From NCBI GenBank assembly GCA_015680685.1, contig MNCI01001077.1, positions 355,525-419,524 of the forward strand: a DNA stretch of 64,000 nt, read 5' to 3'. The notes beneath the pieces were generated by a model. The model saw only the letters and a program-made list of their open reading frames with translations. It made no database searches and was not told the origin of the DNA. Positions 1 through 12,077 of this stretch are shown one piece after another; position 1 is the first letter of the stretch; each line of letters opens with the position of its first letter. Made by a program: the position numbers and the translations under genes. Source of the stretch: Gnetum montanum. Taxonomy: Eukaryota; Streptophyta; Gnetopsida; Gnetales; Gnetaceae.

Positions 1-735
1 TGAAATAGAGGTTGTGTACAATTGTGAAGTAGGTACAATATGAGTATACAGTAGGGTAGCCATGATCGGTGTGTGATGCGCTATAGGAATTGACTGATGA
101 ATAGTTTGTGGAGGCATAGTTGCTACAAATGAAATAGGGGAATAAGTGCGTTGATACGCTAGGAAGGTGACATGGCTACCATTTCAGTTGTGATTGTAGG
201 CTATGGGAGCGTAGGCATGATCACAAAGGGAGTGGTGATAGACAACGGATTGGCCCAAAAGGACTGGGTAGGAGGGACAAAAACGGGGTTGGTTTGACCT
301 CCCTCATTAGATTGGGAATCGAGTTCCTCCTGTCCATCCTAGAAGGCATCATCCTAGTTAAACACTATGTCCTATTACTCTCTAAGCCTAGCCAATTGGA
401 TTAGCTAGTCTAGAAGCCTTTGATTTTCTTGTGCCAAAGGTATGAAAATTCTGGGAGTGGGAACAAACACCTTCCTGTTGCATTAAGCAAACTCAAAGCT
501 ACATTTGCCTTCGAACTTGTGTACCTCCAAAGGCAGGTTTGTGTGAACCTTTGCATAGAGGAAGATATAGTTATCATGTTACTAGGCCAAGCCCTTAGGT
601 CCCCAATTTTGGATCCTGATGGATCCACATGTTTCCAGCATTGGGTTCAGCAGTTCTTTGGCACCAATGATGCCTTGAACCGTGATGGGAACTTCAATGT
701 TGAAGGTGTTAGCAATGATAGTTCTGGAAGTTATT
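1..735 (-). pseudogene. Truncated gag N-terminus of an opposite-strand Ty3/Tat element
   Basis: I see a degraded minus-strand reading that aligns with the gag start of the outer element at 39421-39780. Shared pieces are the SIRIQNWGPKG/SLRIQNKELEG block, then NFICAKL-like and FVPTPRIFIPL/FIPSPNASIPL blocks, followed by a proline-, threonine- and methionine-rich tract running to base 1. Several stops interrupt it. The family role would be the N-terminal part of the capsid polyprotein, but this copy cannot encode it. The core gag and everything downstream lie off the left edge. It faces the plus-strand LTR starting at 1338, so it belongs to a different, older insertion. Confidence 0.6.
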
Positions 736-739
736 GTTA

Positions 740-1130
740 CTAAGATAGGTAGTCTTGCAAATGGAAAAAGCAAAGAAATTAGAAAGCCAAATAGTTTTGC
801 AAATGAGAAGAGCAAATAAGTTGGCAAGTAATCAAAAATGTCTTTATGTCTTGCTGGGCTCCTGAGGAACCATAGAGGCCACCGATCTATACCACACAAT
901 GCGTAAACAACCACAAAAGGGTGTCACATTTACACTAGTGCATGATAGGGTATAGAAAACATGTAAGAAACTGGTGAAATAGGAAAGTCAACTGGCAATC
1001 GGAGGCTTTACGTCCTGTAGGGTTCTTGAGGAATCGTCGAGGTGAACGATCTACACCCCACGATGTGTAAACAACCACAGACAGGTGTCAAGTTTACACT
1101 AATGTGTATCAAGGTGCAGAAGGCTTACAA
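740..1130 (-). repeat. Element leader with an internal tandem duplication
   Basis: This is the untranslated leader between primer site and gag. In reverse complement it matches 39280-39350 and 18950-19030 (shared GATCTATACC and GTTTACGC words). About 115 bases are present twice, at 845-960 and 1010-1125, with clear divergence between the copies. Confidence 0.5.
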
Positions 1131-1337
1131 GATTACCATGACATGCTTGTTTATACATGGGGTAGAAAACTTGCTGAACTGGACAGTCTGAACATCAGAG
1201 CATCCATCTCCTAAAGAACTACTGTAATGCTGCACGAATTGCAAAGACTTGGTGAAGCAAGCGTGCCTCCGAATTTTGGGGTGTTTCAGGTCACAGATAA
1301 AGCCAGCTGCTATGCCATGCTACACTATATAGCATAG
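1131..1337. other. Degraded junction, possible LTR-end remnant
   Basis: No gene is visible. At 1273-1287 the string TTTTGGGGTGTTTCA resembles the terminus of the minus-oriented LTRs in this window, so this may be the remains of the 5' LTR of the fragment to its left. The rest is unassigned. Confidence 0.3.
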
Positions 1338-2626
1338 TGAAACACTATCAAATTTGAGACCTCGATGATTCGATAAAGTCTCAAACTTTAGGCAACGATT
1401 TCCACAAGTGCAGCATCAAGACATCCGAGCGATGGAAGCAACAAAAACAGTTGCACATCTTAGCAAGTTTTTTTTTGGCTAATGGCCTACTATGCTATGA
1501 TATGCAGCTCAGTGTAATAGACTTTAGGAGGACAGAACAGAACAAGAGATGAATGGTGACAACACTTCAACACTTTTCAAGTTAACCATGTTTGAAAACC
1601 TTAACTTTTTGCATGTTATGCCACGTTACGCTATGCAGCGTAGCGCAGCGTAAAGCAAGTAGCACAGTTGAAATAGCCACAACAAGAAGGATAAAAAAAT
1701 TCAAATAGTAGCCGTCATTATGTCATGATATGCTTCCCAGTGTATTACAGCGTAGCCATAGGGTGGTTACGCTATGCTATGCTTCAGAGCGTGGCACAGT
1801 GTAGTGTCACAATCTTCAGCTGCAACACTCCAGGTCAACAAAATTCTGTGGACCCAAGACACCCATCATCTAAACTATGTTCTTCTCATAACCCTAATCC
1901 TATAAATACCCTGGTGAAAAATGCTCAAAGGGTTGGCAAAAAAAAAGGTTGGTTTTTTGGTTTTTTGGCTGGCTAGTAAAGAAAACAAAAGAGTTGGCAA
2001 CAAAAGAGGTCGCTAAATTTGAGGTGGTGGACGAAAGTTGGCAAGAGCATCAATGGTGATAGAGAGAAGCCTTTTTGACCAGAGATTGTAAGTTTGCAAA
2101 ACATTTTCTTGAAGACTAACTTCCTTGCACCTAGATTGGCTAGTGAACAAGGTAGATTAGCCTTTTGCTTGTTTAATCTCTAAATAGCTTCTTGTTGGTG
2201 GTGGAAAATTTGTCCAAACCGAAGTCCTCTTGCAAATCTCGTTGTATTCATCATATTTATCCATAAGATAGATCCCAGATCTCAGGATCATGCATTTTAT
2301 AAATTCAATTCATTGCATCCCATTTACATTGAGTTTTACAGTCATTTTGCATAGTTTACATTTTTTTCAGTGCCTTCAAGATCCAATCATTTAGTAGATC
2401 TCGTTTTCTCATCAGTTGGTATTACATTCTCATATCAAATCATCATCTCATTACATGATCATTAACAAATTTACTAACCAAGTAAGTTCTTGTCTAATTG
2501 AAAAGACCGTTCAGGGCACCTCAGATTCATTTTCTCCAGCATGTCCCTCACACGAATCCAGGGTTGGAACTGTGTACACTGAAATCCTCTCAGTGTTTCT
2601 AGCAACCAATGTTTTCCATCGTTATA
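1338..2626 (+). repeat. LTR 1 of the outer element
   Basis: It starts TGAAACAC and ends GTTATA, where the sister LTR (37911-39163) ends GTTACA. The two align along their length, including the CTCAGGATCATGCA block and the clusters of GCGTA words near 1620-1660. The primer site, leader and gag start that should follow are missing: alignment with 39164-39910 shows about 0.7 kb deleted right after the LTR. Confidence 0.75.
1901..1908 (+). promoter_or_regulatory. TATA box of outer LTR 1
   Basis: TATAAATA in a CCTAATCC...CCCTGG context is conserved in the sister LTR at 38490-38497. It is the likely U3/R boundary promoter for the sense transcript. Confidence 0.6.
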
Positions 2627-2634
2627 GTTTCCAT

Positions 2635-4920
2635 GGTCACTATGCCTTTATCATTTTCTACCACCAACCATGTTGCGTATGCGTTACATCAACATTTCTT
2701 GTCTTTGGCTTTCTTTCCAAATGTTATCCCTTCACAATCCATTCCTCCGCAGTCATGGTCAGCCAATCCATCACATCACATACTTATGCCAACATTACCA
2801 TATGTGCATACACTACCCACTTCACAATTATACATAGCTTCTGCATCCATCCCAGCTTTCACTCCCACTCTACCATCAATGGTAGGACCCACTCCTACTG
2901 TGTGGTGGACTCCAAATATGTCACCACCTATTGCAAAACCTACACAGATGTCCCATTTTCCTCATCATCAACACCAGGTCTTGCAGGTAGTAAATCCAAC
3001 TACAGGGTTGTTGTCTATGCCACTAGCTATGTAAACAATGCATCCTATGGCACAATCGACAGTTGTCACCCTGCTCGCACCACCTACCAAGTGGTGGATG
3101 ACATAGGTGGTACTGCCTGTAGGGATAGTTCCTCCAACATCACCCACAGGCCATGCTACTACTCCTATCCTACCACTAGTCATGGCTCCACCTCTTATTC
3201 CATAGCCAACCTCTTCATCCTTAGGTCTAGATCAAGCCTTCCAACTTATTTAGACCCTTACGGAAGAGGTTAAACACCTCAAAGTTCCTTGTTTTGATAC
3301 AATACATGTCATGGATTTCTACCATGATAATCCTATCATTCTAGCAGTTCCTATCTTATCATTACCTCCTGGCATGTCACTTCTCCATTTCACAAAATAC
3401 AATGGGGAAGGTAATCCCAACATTCATCTCGTTACCTTCAAGTCAGATTCATTGTTGCTACAATAATGGCCACATACCATTATCCATGTTTTTGCTATGT
3501 CCCTAACTAGGAAAGCTTTGGATTAATATCATGCACTTCCACGCTCTTCCATCTCAACCTTGTAAGAGCTACTAACTTAATTCATGAATCATTTCAAATA
3601 TAACCTAAAGCCAGAGGTCACACTAGACTAGTTAATGGGAGTTAAGCAGGATCCACTTGAACTCGTCCAAAAGTTTACAAAGTGGTGGAGTACCATCTTG
3701 AATGAAATCCATGAGCCCAGAATGGAGGCCCATCTATTGGCAATTTTCAAGGGGGCAATCAATGACTTTATTAAGTTTAAAATGTATTATCTTGCTCCCC
3801 TCTCCCTCAGCCAAGCCTTCAGTCAGACTAAGAGCATCCAAGATGTGACAAAGGCTAGTAAAGGCCTAGCGTATGTGGATTATAAAAATGCCCACAACAA
3901 AATAAAAGACAAGGGTAAGGCTGCAGCAACAATGATATCAGCTATGGTAGAAGAGGCCAAAAAGAAAAATAATAATAAAAAGATAGCTATGGTGCCTGCT
4001 AAGGCTACGGCTAGCTGAAACGATGCTAGCCAGCAAACAACATCAGCTCTTGAGACATTGCCTAAGCCAAAGCCTAATTTCAAGCATAAAGAGTGCTTAA
4101 AATATATAGCTCTACTTGTTAATGCTTCAAAACTTCTAAAGAAACTGCTGGGAATTGGTCACATTCAACATAAGAAGGTGTCTAAGGAAGCTCTAAAATG
4201 CCATATACATCATTGTGAATTGCTCAAGAATCCCTCCTTAGCCCTACCAAATGAACCACTAGTTTCCAAGAACTTCAAGCTCGACTATTTCTGCAACTAC
4301 CACCAACTGTGTGATCATTACATGGACTACTGTTGGGTGTTGAAAGATGACATTCAACATATGATGGACCAAGGAAAGTTGATCCTCAATAGCAGTAGTC
4401 CAGTTCATCCAAAAAACTAGTCTATGCACATGTACCAAGATCCATTGAATGCAAATAAGGTAGGGTACACTATCAATGCAGTGGGTATGGATGGCGATGG
4501 CCCAGCAGCACTGCAGCAACCCTTTGTGCTCTGCATGCCTCCTTGTCCACCCCACATGACAAACCCATCAACATCGATCGACACGATGCAGCAACAACTG
4601 TTTGTCCTCTAAGTTACATCTCAGATGTCTGTTCCACAGAAGAAAATCATTAAAGTCATGGCCCAGCCCACGCCTGCACGTAAGGCACCCTTTTTCATTA
4701 GGGTGCCAAAGCCTTTAGCTACTCTTGCTACACAAGGGCAAACGTCTAAGTTAATGCCCCAACCTCAATCCACAAGGAGAGGAGAAGGGCATGTGACAGA
4801 TAAAATAGCCAAGGACCGCATTACCCTGGAGTTTCATAAGCCTACCCCTTTGGCCTCGATGACCTTGGCTTCTTCTTCCTCCGAAAAGGATGATGTTATG
4901 TAGATGTGGCTATCTTCTCC
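2635..4920 (+). pseudogene. gag: gag polyprotein, outer copy 1
   Basis: One reading frame (with 3311 as a codon start) can be followed through most of this stretch and on to 5248, broken by nonsense codons. It encodes a proline/serine/threonine-rich N-terminal region, a retrotransposon gag (capsid-like) core around 3310-4020 with blocks such as HFKYNLKPEVTLD and LLAIFKGAINDFIKFK, a lysine-rich stretch, and a zinc-knuckle-like FCNYHQLCDHYMDYC at about 4290-4335. A tail follows with PFVLCMPP and PFFIRVPKP motifs. Relative to copy 2 the first ~0.25 kb of gag and the whole leader are deleted. The family product packages element RNA in virus-like particles; this copy is inactive. Confidence 0.75.
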
Positions 4921-4978
4921 CTACCCAATAAAATATAGCCCTCAACCAAAAACTATTCCTCCCTGAGAGATCTATCTC

Positions 4979-5800
4979 TTGGGACAAATGGAAGAAGAGA
5001 AAGGCAACAAACAAGCCAACCATGGGCATGATCTTCTTCATGCTTTTATGCATGTTCAACAAGCTCTCGAAAAGAAAAATACAATGTTGAGCCTATATGA
5101 CTTCCTGATGAAATCCCAATCACATTGTGAAGCCATGGTTCGCATGCTAGTGTCCATACTGGTGGACGAAAGCTTGCTAGCAGATGAAGAAGAAATCTAT
5201 TCGATCATGCTTCCCCCACTGCTGAACAACCATAGCCTTCCCAACTAACATTCCATGATGAGTCCATTAAGGATGATCCAAAAAAGGGTCAGGTAAAAAT
5301 AGCACCCATGTTCATCACTATCCAGGTCAGCCAGTAAAAATAGATGACGGGGATGCTGCCAATGTCATTCCATTTTCCATAGTGGAAAAATTGGGTTTGA
5401 TCGACTAGATCAATCCCACGATGATGTCATGCTTGAACTCATTTAATGTGTCAGAGGTGCAAGTTAAGGGAAATGTATAGATCAACTTTGGAGTAGGGCA
5501 TCAATTCCCCACAAATGCAGAGTTCATCATTGTCGAGGAGATGCCTAGCTTCAACCTAATCTTGGGGAGGTCTTGGTTGGCTTAGCTAAGGGTTGTCTCA
5601 TCACCCATTCAATAAGAGATCCACTTGGCCTATGCAGGAGGGGAAGTGATCATCCATAGTGATAAAATGACTCTTCAAGCTATCAACAACGTGGAGATGG
5701 AATAGGGTTTGGAGATTGAAATCCCAAAAGATCAAACCCCTATCCCAACAATTGAACATACTAACCTAGTGGCTAATGAAAGCTTGACTTGGGCTTAATT
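4979..5800 (+). pseudogene. PR: Retropepsin-like protease region, outer copy 1
   Basis: It continues the gag frame to 5248, then a one-base loss near 5210-5217 (compared with copy 2) shifts it. The active-site region reads IDDGDAANVIPFSIVEKLG, with DDG where many relatives have D-S/T-G or D-G-G. Six or seven codons before it (the YRIRRVH block of copy 2) are deleted. The second hallmark, FNLILGRSWLA, is present near 5555. The following acidic linker ends near 5800 with no RT attached. The protease would cut the gag-PR polyprotein; this copy is a pseudogene. Confidence 0.7.
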
Positions 5801-6024
5801 ACCCTTCCACGGAGGGGATGATAGCATAGAGGAGTGGTGTAACAAACCTCCTCATTCATACACATCACCAAATCTAAGAATGATCAAGAAGCAGCTACGA
5901 AACTAATAAACAAACATGTTAGCATAGCATCTTACATTGGTCCACATTGCTTACTATTACACTATTTACATTTTTTATCATTTTATGTTACATCATCTAC
6001 CATTATGTTTTTTCACTATCACTT
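5801..6024. other. Spacer after protease
   Basis: AT-rich sequence with no open frame or recognisable signal, between the protease region and the stem-loop repeats. Confidence 0.4.
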
Positions 6025-6265
6025 GGCCTGAAATGGCCTTGAAGTATCCCCGGCCCAAAATGGCCTTAAATTAGTTACAGCCCGCTACGGCCTAAAATTG
6101 GTAATTTTGTTTATTATTTTTCATGTATGATGGCCCAGCCTAAAATGGCCTTAAATGATCACCCAACTTGTAATGGCCTTAAACTATCACCCAGCACGCA
6201 ATGGCCTTAAACTATCACCCAGCCTGAAATGGCCTTAAACTATCGCTAGCCCGCAATGGCCTAAA
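6025..6265 (+). repeat. Stem-loop minisatellite between protease and the antisense gene
   Basis: Six or seven degenerate units, typically GGCCCGNAATGGCCTTAAAC in the element sense. Read in reverse complement they become GTTTAAGGCC-ATTNCG-GGCC, a 4-bp stem around a six-base loop. The same motif family lies at matching places in the other copies. Confidence 0.65.
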
Positions 6266-6437
6266 ATGTGTAACCTTTTCAACAAATAATTTTTCTTCAA
6301 ACAAAAAAATTAAAACCTTTCTTTTACAAACACCATTAACTAGCTTAAAACAATGTTATACTTTATTGCCTTTTATTACAACAAAAAGTAGTTCCGTATT
6401 GCTACATTACACAGAATCCTTGACTAGTATGGCTATG

Positions 6438-9400
6438 CTACACATCCCCCTTGTTACCAGCTCCATCTGCTTCACCCAACTCCACATCCACCTCATGAGG
6501 ATCTTCCTCATGAAGATCTTCTTCAGGTAGATCCTCTTCATGGAGGTGATCCTCTCTTTGAGGTTCGTCCTCATGGGTATCTTCTTCATGCCGGTCCTAC
6601 AATTTGACATGAGGCAAATGTTAGCATCGCAATCAAAATCACACATAAGAAAAATACAATAGTTGCATAGCTTACCTATGATGGTCCTACATCAACTACG
6701 AAAGGAATTTTTTCCAAGTTAACTGACAATCGTCGTATAATCTCGTCCTTAATGAGCTCTGCCCAAATGCCATCTCCTAGATCAGTTCCAGCCTTGACCT
6801 TCCCCTTTTCCATAGAAGTCCATCGAGTTGGCTCAAGAAAAAAGGAAGGGATAGTGCTCTACTTGCCAGGGAGGGTCATCTCTCTGAGGGAAGACACTCA
6901 CTATTACTTCTTCTTGGAAATTTTCATATGTTGTAGAAGCACCAATGACATTGAGAAATAGCCGAAGGGACCGTGCTTCAACCACAAAATCTTTGTAATG
7001 TCAGCGGTAGGCAGTACATTCTTACTTATACATGTTTTTATGATTTTTTTATGCTTGCCCCCATTCCTAGACCCTCGTGCTGAAGTCCTTCCAGTCTTGG
7101 TTCTTCTAGGCTATGAGATCCATTTGCATTCGTTGCTTGATGGGCTCACGCTTGGCTTGGACGTTTTTCCTAATGACTATCCAATAGTGGACGTAGTCAG
7201 TCATAGCCATCCACCAATTCCCATCATTGGTATCCCGTGAGCTTGTAGAAATTTGTTCTTAGGCCCAAGGTCCTCCACCTTAGTAGCTAGGGAAGTTTTC
7301 TCTTTTTATGCTTTCTACAACATCTTCTAGAGATCTTCGTTGACGTTCAAATTCTCCCATATAGAATGGGTCGAGCGTAATGCACATTTATGCATCTCAT
7401 CATAAACATGATGTTGCACTTTATTCACCTCTGGTGAGGGTTTAGGGGTAGCTTCTACGTCAAAAAGCTCTTTGGAATCTCATTTGAGACAAGATGTTGT
7501 AACACGAAGATGACATTTAGAGGTGACAGGATGACATAATGTAACAGTTTCAACAATCCCTACACAACAATAGTGACATATCGATCTCAGGATCAATTCA
7601 TTCCAAGAGACTAATCATATTGTTAACAATTCTCTCCATAAAGGCAAATTTGTTGGGGGCCTCAGCCCAACGTTGAGTAGGGGTTGTTGACGAAGGTGCA
7701 CCACTATTATCAGAAGTGCCTACTACAGAAACAAAATGAGTTAAACATAAGATAATAGACAAAGGAAAGATTTGAGTTGCTACAATAATGAAAAGCTCCT
7801 ATCTAGAAAACCCTTAGGGGTAATAGTGGAAGGATTGCCCATCTAAGAAAGGTCAAGCAAGTGGTCAAACTCACCAGTGACAAACCGGTTCTCCCTCTCC
7901 ATCCCATCCAAAAGGGCCGCAGCATCTTCTATGCTCATCTTCTCTTTAGGCATAGGAGCTTGCGTGCTACATATGTTGCCAAAAAGGGCCTCCATTTCCA
8001 GAACTGGGGCCCCTTCCCCATGTCGTAGGAGTATGACCCCTATTTTAGGGATCAATCCCTCCACGTATTTCTCTCTTCCTGTAGAACGCATAACAGGTAG
8101 CAAAAATTTACTCACTTCCCACAAGTGCTATGTAGTGAAATGACATCTATATGTAGCATAATATACATAAACTAATCATGCATTACTCTACTTACCAACC
8201 GGGGGATGGATCTTGTGAAACTTAACGCATAGTTTCCTCCCCTCTTCTCCAATCGGGCTAGGAGAATCCATGGCCGAATGATGCTATTCTTGTTGAATAG
8301 ATGAAGCTACTATTTCTACTGCTAGGCACTTCCCCTTTGATGCACTGCTAGTGTTAGAAGAGGCTTCCCCACCCATTTTGTCTCAGCTTCAGAGGGGAGG
8401 TGCCACCCGATCCCTAGTCGTTATTAAAAATGACTCCCAAATACCTTTAGGAGGATCTTGGGATCGGACGGTGTGGAAGACCTTGCAAATCCACGGCATG
8501 GAGATCTGATTACGATCTTCCTGTACCCACACTCCATCCTTGGGAACCACCAATAATTCTGCAAAGATTCCACACACAAGCTATGAAGAAGGCAAAATGC
8601 ACGTTGAAACGAGAATTTAGCTTCTTGTAAAGCTTGACCATTTCAGCCTGTAGGCCTTTAGCAAGGTGGTTGGCCCAGTTATATCATGTCCCCTCTTCCA
8701 TAACCTCCTACATGATCCAAGTCTGCTCTATTCCAAGGATTTTTCCTTTGAAGAGTAGCCTGGGGAAGGCATAAGCATGGAAGAGGGGGTATATGGTGCC
8801 ATCCACCTCTACCTAGATCTTCTCAGCGTAGATGACTTTATGCTCTTTCTTAGTCCCTAGCCACTCCTCTATGTCCTTCTGATATCTAGAACTCTTTTTG
8901 GATTTCTCTCCCATCGGGAGGACATCAGAAGGAACATCAAAAAATTTAGTGAATAGTTGAGCATTAATATCAAAACTCATGTGCACGTTATGCATGCATG
9001 TGTGAAAATGCTCCGCTTGTTCACTGAAGGAGTCAACTAGGGCCAACATTTTGGCTACCGAGACATTGGGGGTTATAGCTAGAAATAGCTCCATCAGTCC
9101 AACTTCCTGGAGGTTATTGGTTATGGTAGCTGGGGCTACTCCATGACAAAGCCAACGTTGCACCTCATTTATATCACCATAGTAGAAGAAGATGGTGGCT
9201 GCATGATGCCTAGAGGCTATCACCATGGCCTCTTGCAATTCTTTAACTATAAACATAAAATAAAAAAAGTTAGACAAAACAAAAAAACAATAAAATATTA
9301 AACACTATTTTCATCACGAATTGTCACACAGTTGATTAGCGTAGCGTAACTTACCGTGTCTAAAGGGCAAGGGAAACGGTGGGAGTTTTACTTGCATGTC

Positions 9401-10163
9401 TTCAATGGTGATAGGATGGTCTAAAATCCACTCCCTATCCAGGCATCTAGATTCTCTTTACTTGATAAAGAATTTAACATATTGGATAGGGTAGTGCTAG
9501 ATTTCAAGTCCTAGTTGTCCCAGGACACCAGCATGCACATTGTTGATGGAAGTGAATTATTTTATTGCTATTTGGGCCATAGATAACATGTCTATATCAC
9601 CCTAGAGACCATCTGCATTGATAAAGAACCTATGCCAGAGAATACAGAAAATTGTTTACATCTAACACAAAATCAGATAGCAGTTAACAAATCATAACAC
9701 CTTGATAACACTTACCTGCCAGCATAATACATGGTGCTAAGTTGGTTCTGAAAATAGGTGATGAGATGATGAGCTATGAATAGCATGTTATAGGCGTGAT
9801 ACCAATTAAACCTGGGCATCTCCCAGATCTAGGATAAGCACCTAAAACCCTTGACATGCTATTCACGATCCCTCCCACCTATGGCCTTGATTGATCCATC
9901 CACTAGAAACATTAAGATGCTCTATGTCGACCCAACCAGCAGCGTTTCTAGAATGGCGGCTGCCATCTCAGCTGATAGATGCGACCAAAAAATTATGCTA
10001 AAGTTATGCACCAAAAATTGCAGGAACTCCCATGCGCCCATTCAGAACCAAACCACCTCTCCCCCTACACAAGCATGGGGAGGAGGAATGTTGGCCACAG
10101 GGACATTTAGACAACATAGAATGCCCACAATGTCCAGAATGATTAGGATGCTTTAGCATGACC
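6438..10163 (-). pseudogene. Antisense gene, outer copy 1, exons 2-8
   Basis: Spliced gene opposite to gag-pol; exon 1 lies at 33722-33840 beyond the nested element. Exons on the minus strand: 2, 9716-10163; 3, 9355-9630; 4, 8196-9246; 5, 7875-8078; 6, about 7578-7722; 7, 6676 to about 7497; 8, 6438-6596. Most have GT donors and AG acceptors. Exon 2 encodes an FCP1/NIF-like block: IILDIVGIL, FLQFLVHNFSIIFWSH and NMLFIAHHLITYF. The first HAD aspartate survives, the second is Val and the later DD pair is lost. Exon 4 encodes the WLCHGVAPATITNN...FDVPSD domain. Exon 7 is helical and exon 8 is an acidic tail with HEEDL-like repeats ending GDV-stop. Several in-frame stops are present. Function is unknown; a pseudo-phosphatase or adaptor is inference. 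Confidence 0.65.
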
Positions 10164-10340
10164 CTTTAAAATAAAACACATTACCATTATAAAATAGTTT
10201 AGACATCCTAAAAACACCAAAATAAGTCAAAAAATCTCACAAGAATCCGTTACACAATGCTCAGGTTCTCGCTACTTTAACTCCTAGAAAATCGCATGTT
10301 ACGCTAGAGATGCATTACCCAAAACCATTGAAATCCCTAC
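10164..10340. other. Intron 1 of the outer antisense gene, left part
   Basis: This intron sequence continues at 33389 once the nested element and one target duplication are removed. The uninterrupted equivalent is in copy 2 near 48874-49060. Confidence 0.55.
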
Positions 10341-10345
10341 AATGG
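10341..10345. repeat. Target site duplication AATGG, left
   Basis: AATGG directly before the TG of the left LTR equals 33384-33388 directly after the CA of the right LTR. Confidence 0.85.
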
Positions 10346-11536
10346 TGTACCACCTGAAATCGTCAGTCCCTGGCTAGAACGGGAAATAGAGACCGCGGGA
10401 TCGCAGGGCGAGCACAGAAGACCCCACCTTCGCCTAAGGGCATGCTAGAATGCACGAAGGTAGGGTAACTTGGGTGGTCCGCACGCGGATCAGACAAGGG
10501 TTTCCCCGAGCACCACCGAAGTGTTATACGCTGGGTTATGCGTAAACGGAGCGTAAATAGTAAAAAAGGCATAGAAAAAGCATAAGCGTAAAGGACGTAA
10601 ACAGAGTAAAGCATAAACAGCATAAACAAATATAGGCACAGCATAAGCGCATACAGGCGTGGACAGCGTAAACAGCGTAAATAGATGTAGGGTGTAAGCA
10701 AAAGTAAACGGTGTAAATAGTGGGCGTATGCGGGCGCAAACGGAGCGTGAACGTAAACAGGCGTAAACGAAGAGTGGGCCAAATTAACGTAAAACTATAA
10801 AAGAACTTGCAACAAACGTAAATAGTGGATTACAGAGTCAAAATGTTGTGCACCAGTTTAATGCAGTCATGTAGGGACACAAGGCGGACGTAAAGCCTCG
10901 GTGGACGCAGGGACGCAACTGGTTGGCACAGTAGGCGGAGCGCGGATTGTGCACGGTGTACAGGACTTCCAGCATAAGCGTAAGCGTAAAGGGGTTTCTG
11001 CAGCGTAATTGCTCTAAGTCTGCTCTAGTAAAATTTTGCTGACCTTAAAAATGCGGAAAATTGGGCTATTTATAGGGGTAGGGTTACCAGGAAAAGCGGA
11101 CTGGGATACATGTGGCATATAGACTGGGCGTTTACAATTTAGAAACATGGTAAACGCTGGGCGTATATGCTACAACAGGCCGGTTTATACGCTGGGCGTA
11201 TATGCTGGGCGTGTACGCTGGGCATAGACGCTGGGCGGATGTTGGCGTATACGCCGGGGCGTATACACTGATGGATGCTGGACGTCGACTTGCTTCAATT
11301 CTTGCTCCTGTTGCACCTGCTGAGCATGCATGTGAGACGTGTATGCAGAGCGTCGGGCATAGATGCTGGGCGTGGACGCTGGGCGTATACGCTGGCACAA
11401 CACTTAGTAAAAACCAGGTGTTTGATTCTCAAAATTACCCAGTGTGACTTCAAATGTAGTCAAAGTCATTTGTGGGTCACGGGGATTTGCTTTTTGTCAG
11501 AAAAATGCTAAACTCAAAGATTTTTGTGGCGTTTCA
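10346..11536 (-). repeat. 3' LTR of nested element 1 (left)
   Basis: Plus-strand ends are TGTACCACCTG...GTGGCGTTTCA. It aligns along its length with 32137-33383. It contains R/U5 arrays of GCGTAAAC-like words (10530-10780) and U3 arrays of GCGTATACGC-like words (11105-11396). Confidence 0.85.
11067..11074 (-). promoter_or_regulatory. TATA box in LTR of nested element 1 (left)
   Basis: TATAAATA on the minus strand within CCCCTATAAATAGCCC, conserved at 32849-32856 and in the LTR fragment at 12430-12437. Confidence 0.6.
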
Positions 11537-11836
11537 TTGGCCCCTATTTGTTGATGCTTGGAGGAATCGACCTGAGAAGCGTCGACAGAGAAGCGCAAAA
11601 CACCACAAGCAACTTGATAAAAGCTTTTTCCCTTTACCACTTGACCAGACATCATCGTACCGTATTCAGTGGTGAATGGGATTGAAAGGGTGAGATTGGC
11701 AACTGGTAGGAGGGAAGGGATCGTCGGGATCGGTGACTGCCCAAGGGATCATACTGGGGAAGTGGGATGTTCATGGATGCGCCATGCTGGTCCTCGTCGA
11801 TAGCCATCTTTTGGCAGACTCGGAATTCAAGCATGT
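11537..11836 (-). other. 3' internal region with polypurine-tract candidate
   Basis: No coding evidence. Immediately inside the LTR the minus strand reads AAATAGGGGCCAA, a plausible polypurine tract for plus-strand priming. The rest is unassigned non-coding element sequence. Confidence 0.45.
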
Positions 11837-12069
11837 GATGTGCGTCCTTTGGTGGAACAGTGCTCTTGGTGATTTTTCAAGAGAACCGGTTGTCACTACC
11901 AAAGCCACGGGATGATGTTTTGCATTCTTTGGAGGAACAACTCCCTTCTTTGGGGAAACTATTAGCGAAGAGCCAAAGCCATGCGATAGGATGTTTCTTG
12001 ACTACTTTTGACATGAGTACGTATTTTCAAGACCGATACCTTCCCACCTGGGGCTTATATGGGAAGTGC
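11837..12069. repeat. 233-bp direct repeat, left copy
   Basis: It matches 20556-20788 with about eight mismatches. The right copy begins exactly where the inner LTR ends. The left copy ends at an abrupt junction into an LTR fragment. It has no recognised coding function. Confidence 0.8.
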
Positions 12070-12077
12070 AACAGTGT

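Noticed and set aside
2416-3273. A 285-residue plus-strand frame
   Set aside because: It crosses the LTR end and reads gag out of frame; the gag frame is the one containing 2609-3034 and 3635-4018.
6407-6646. A Met/Lys/Arg-rich minus-strand frame (and its twin at 45113-45343)
   Set aside because: It is the wrong frame of the acidic last exon of the antisense gene; the in-frame reading gives the His-Glu repeats that end at a shared GDV/RDV stop.
8813-9277. Treating the exon 4 frames as separate small genes
   Set aside because: They are pieces of one exon bounded by AG at 9247 and GT at 8195, matched in length and sequence by the other copies.
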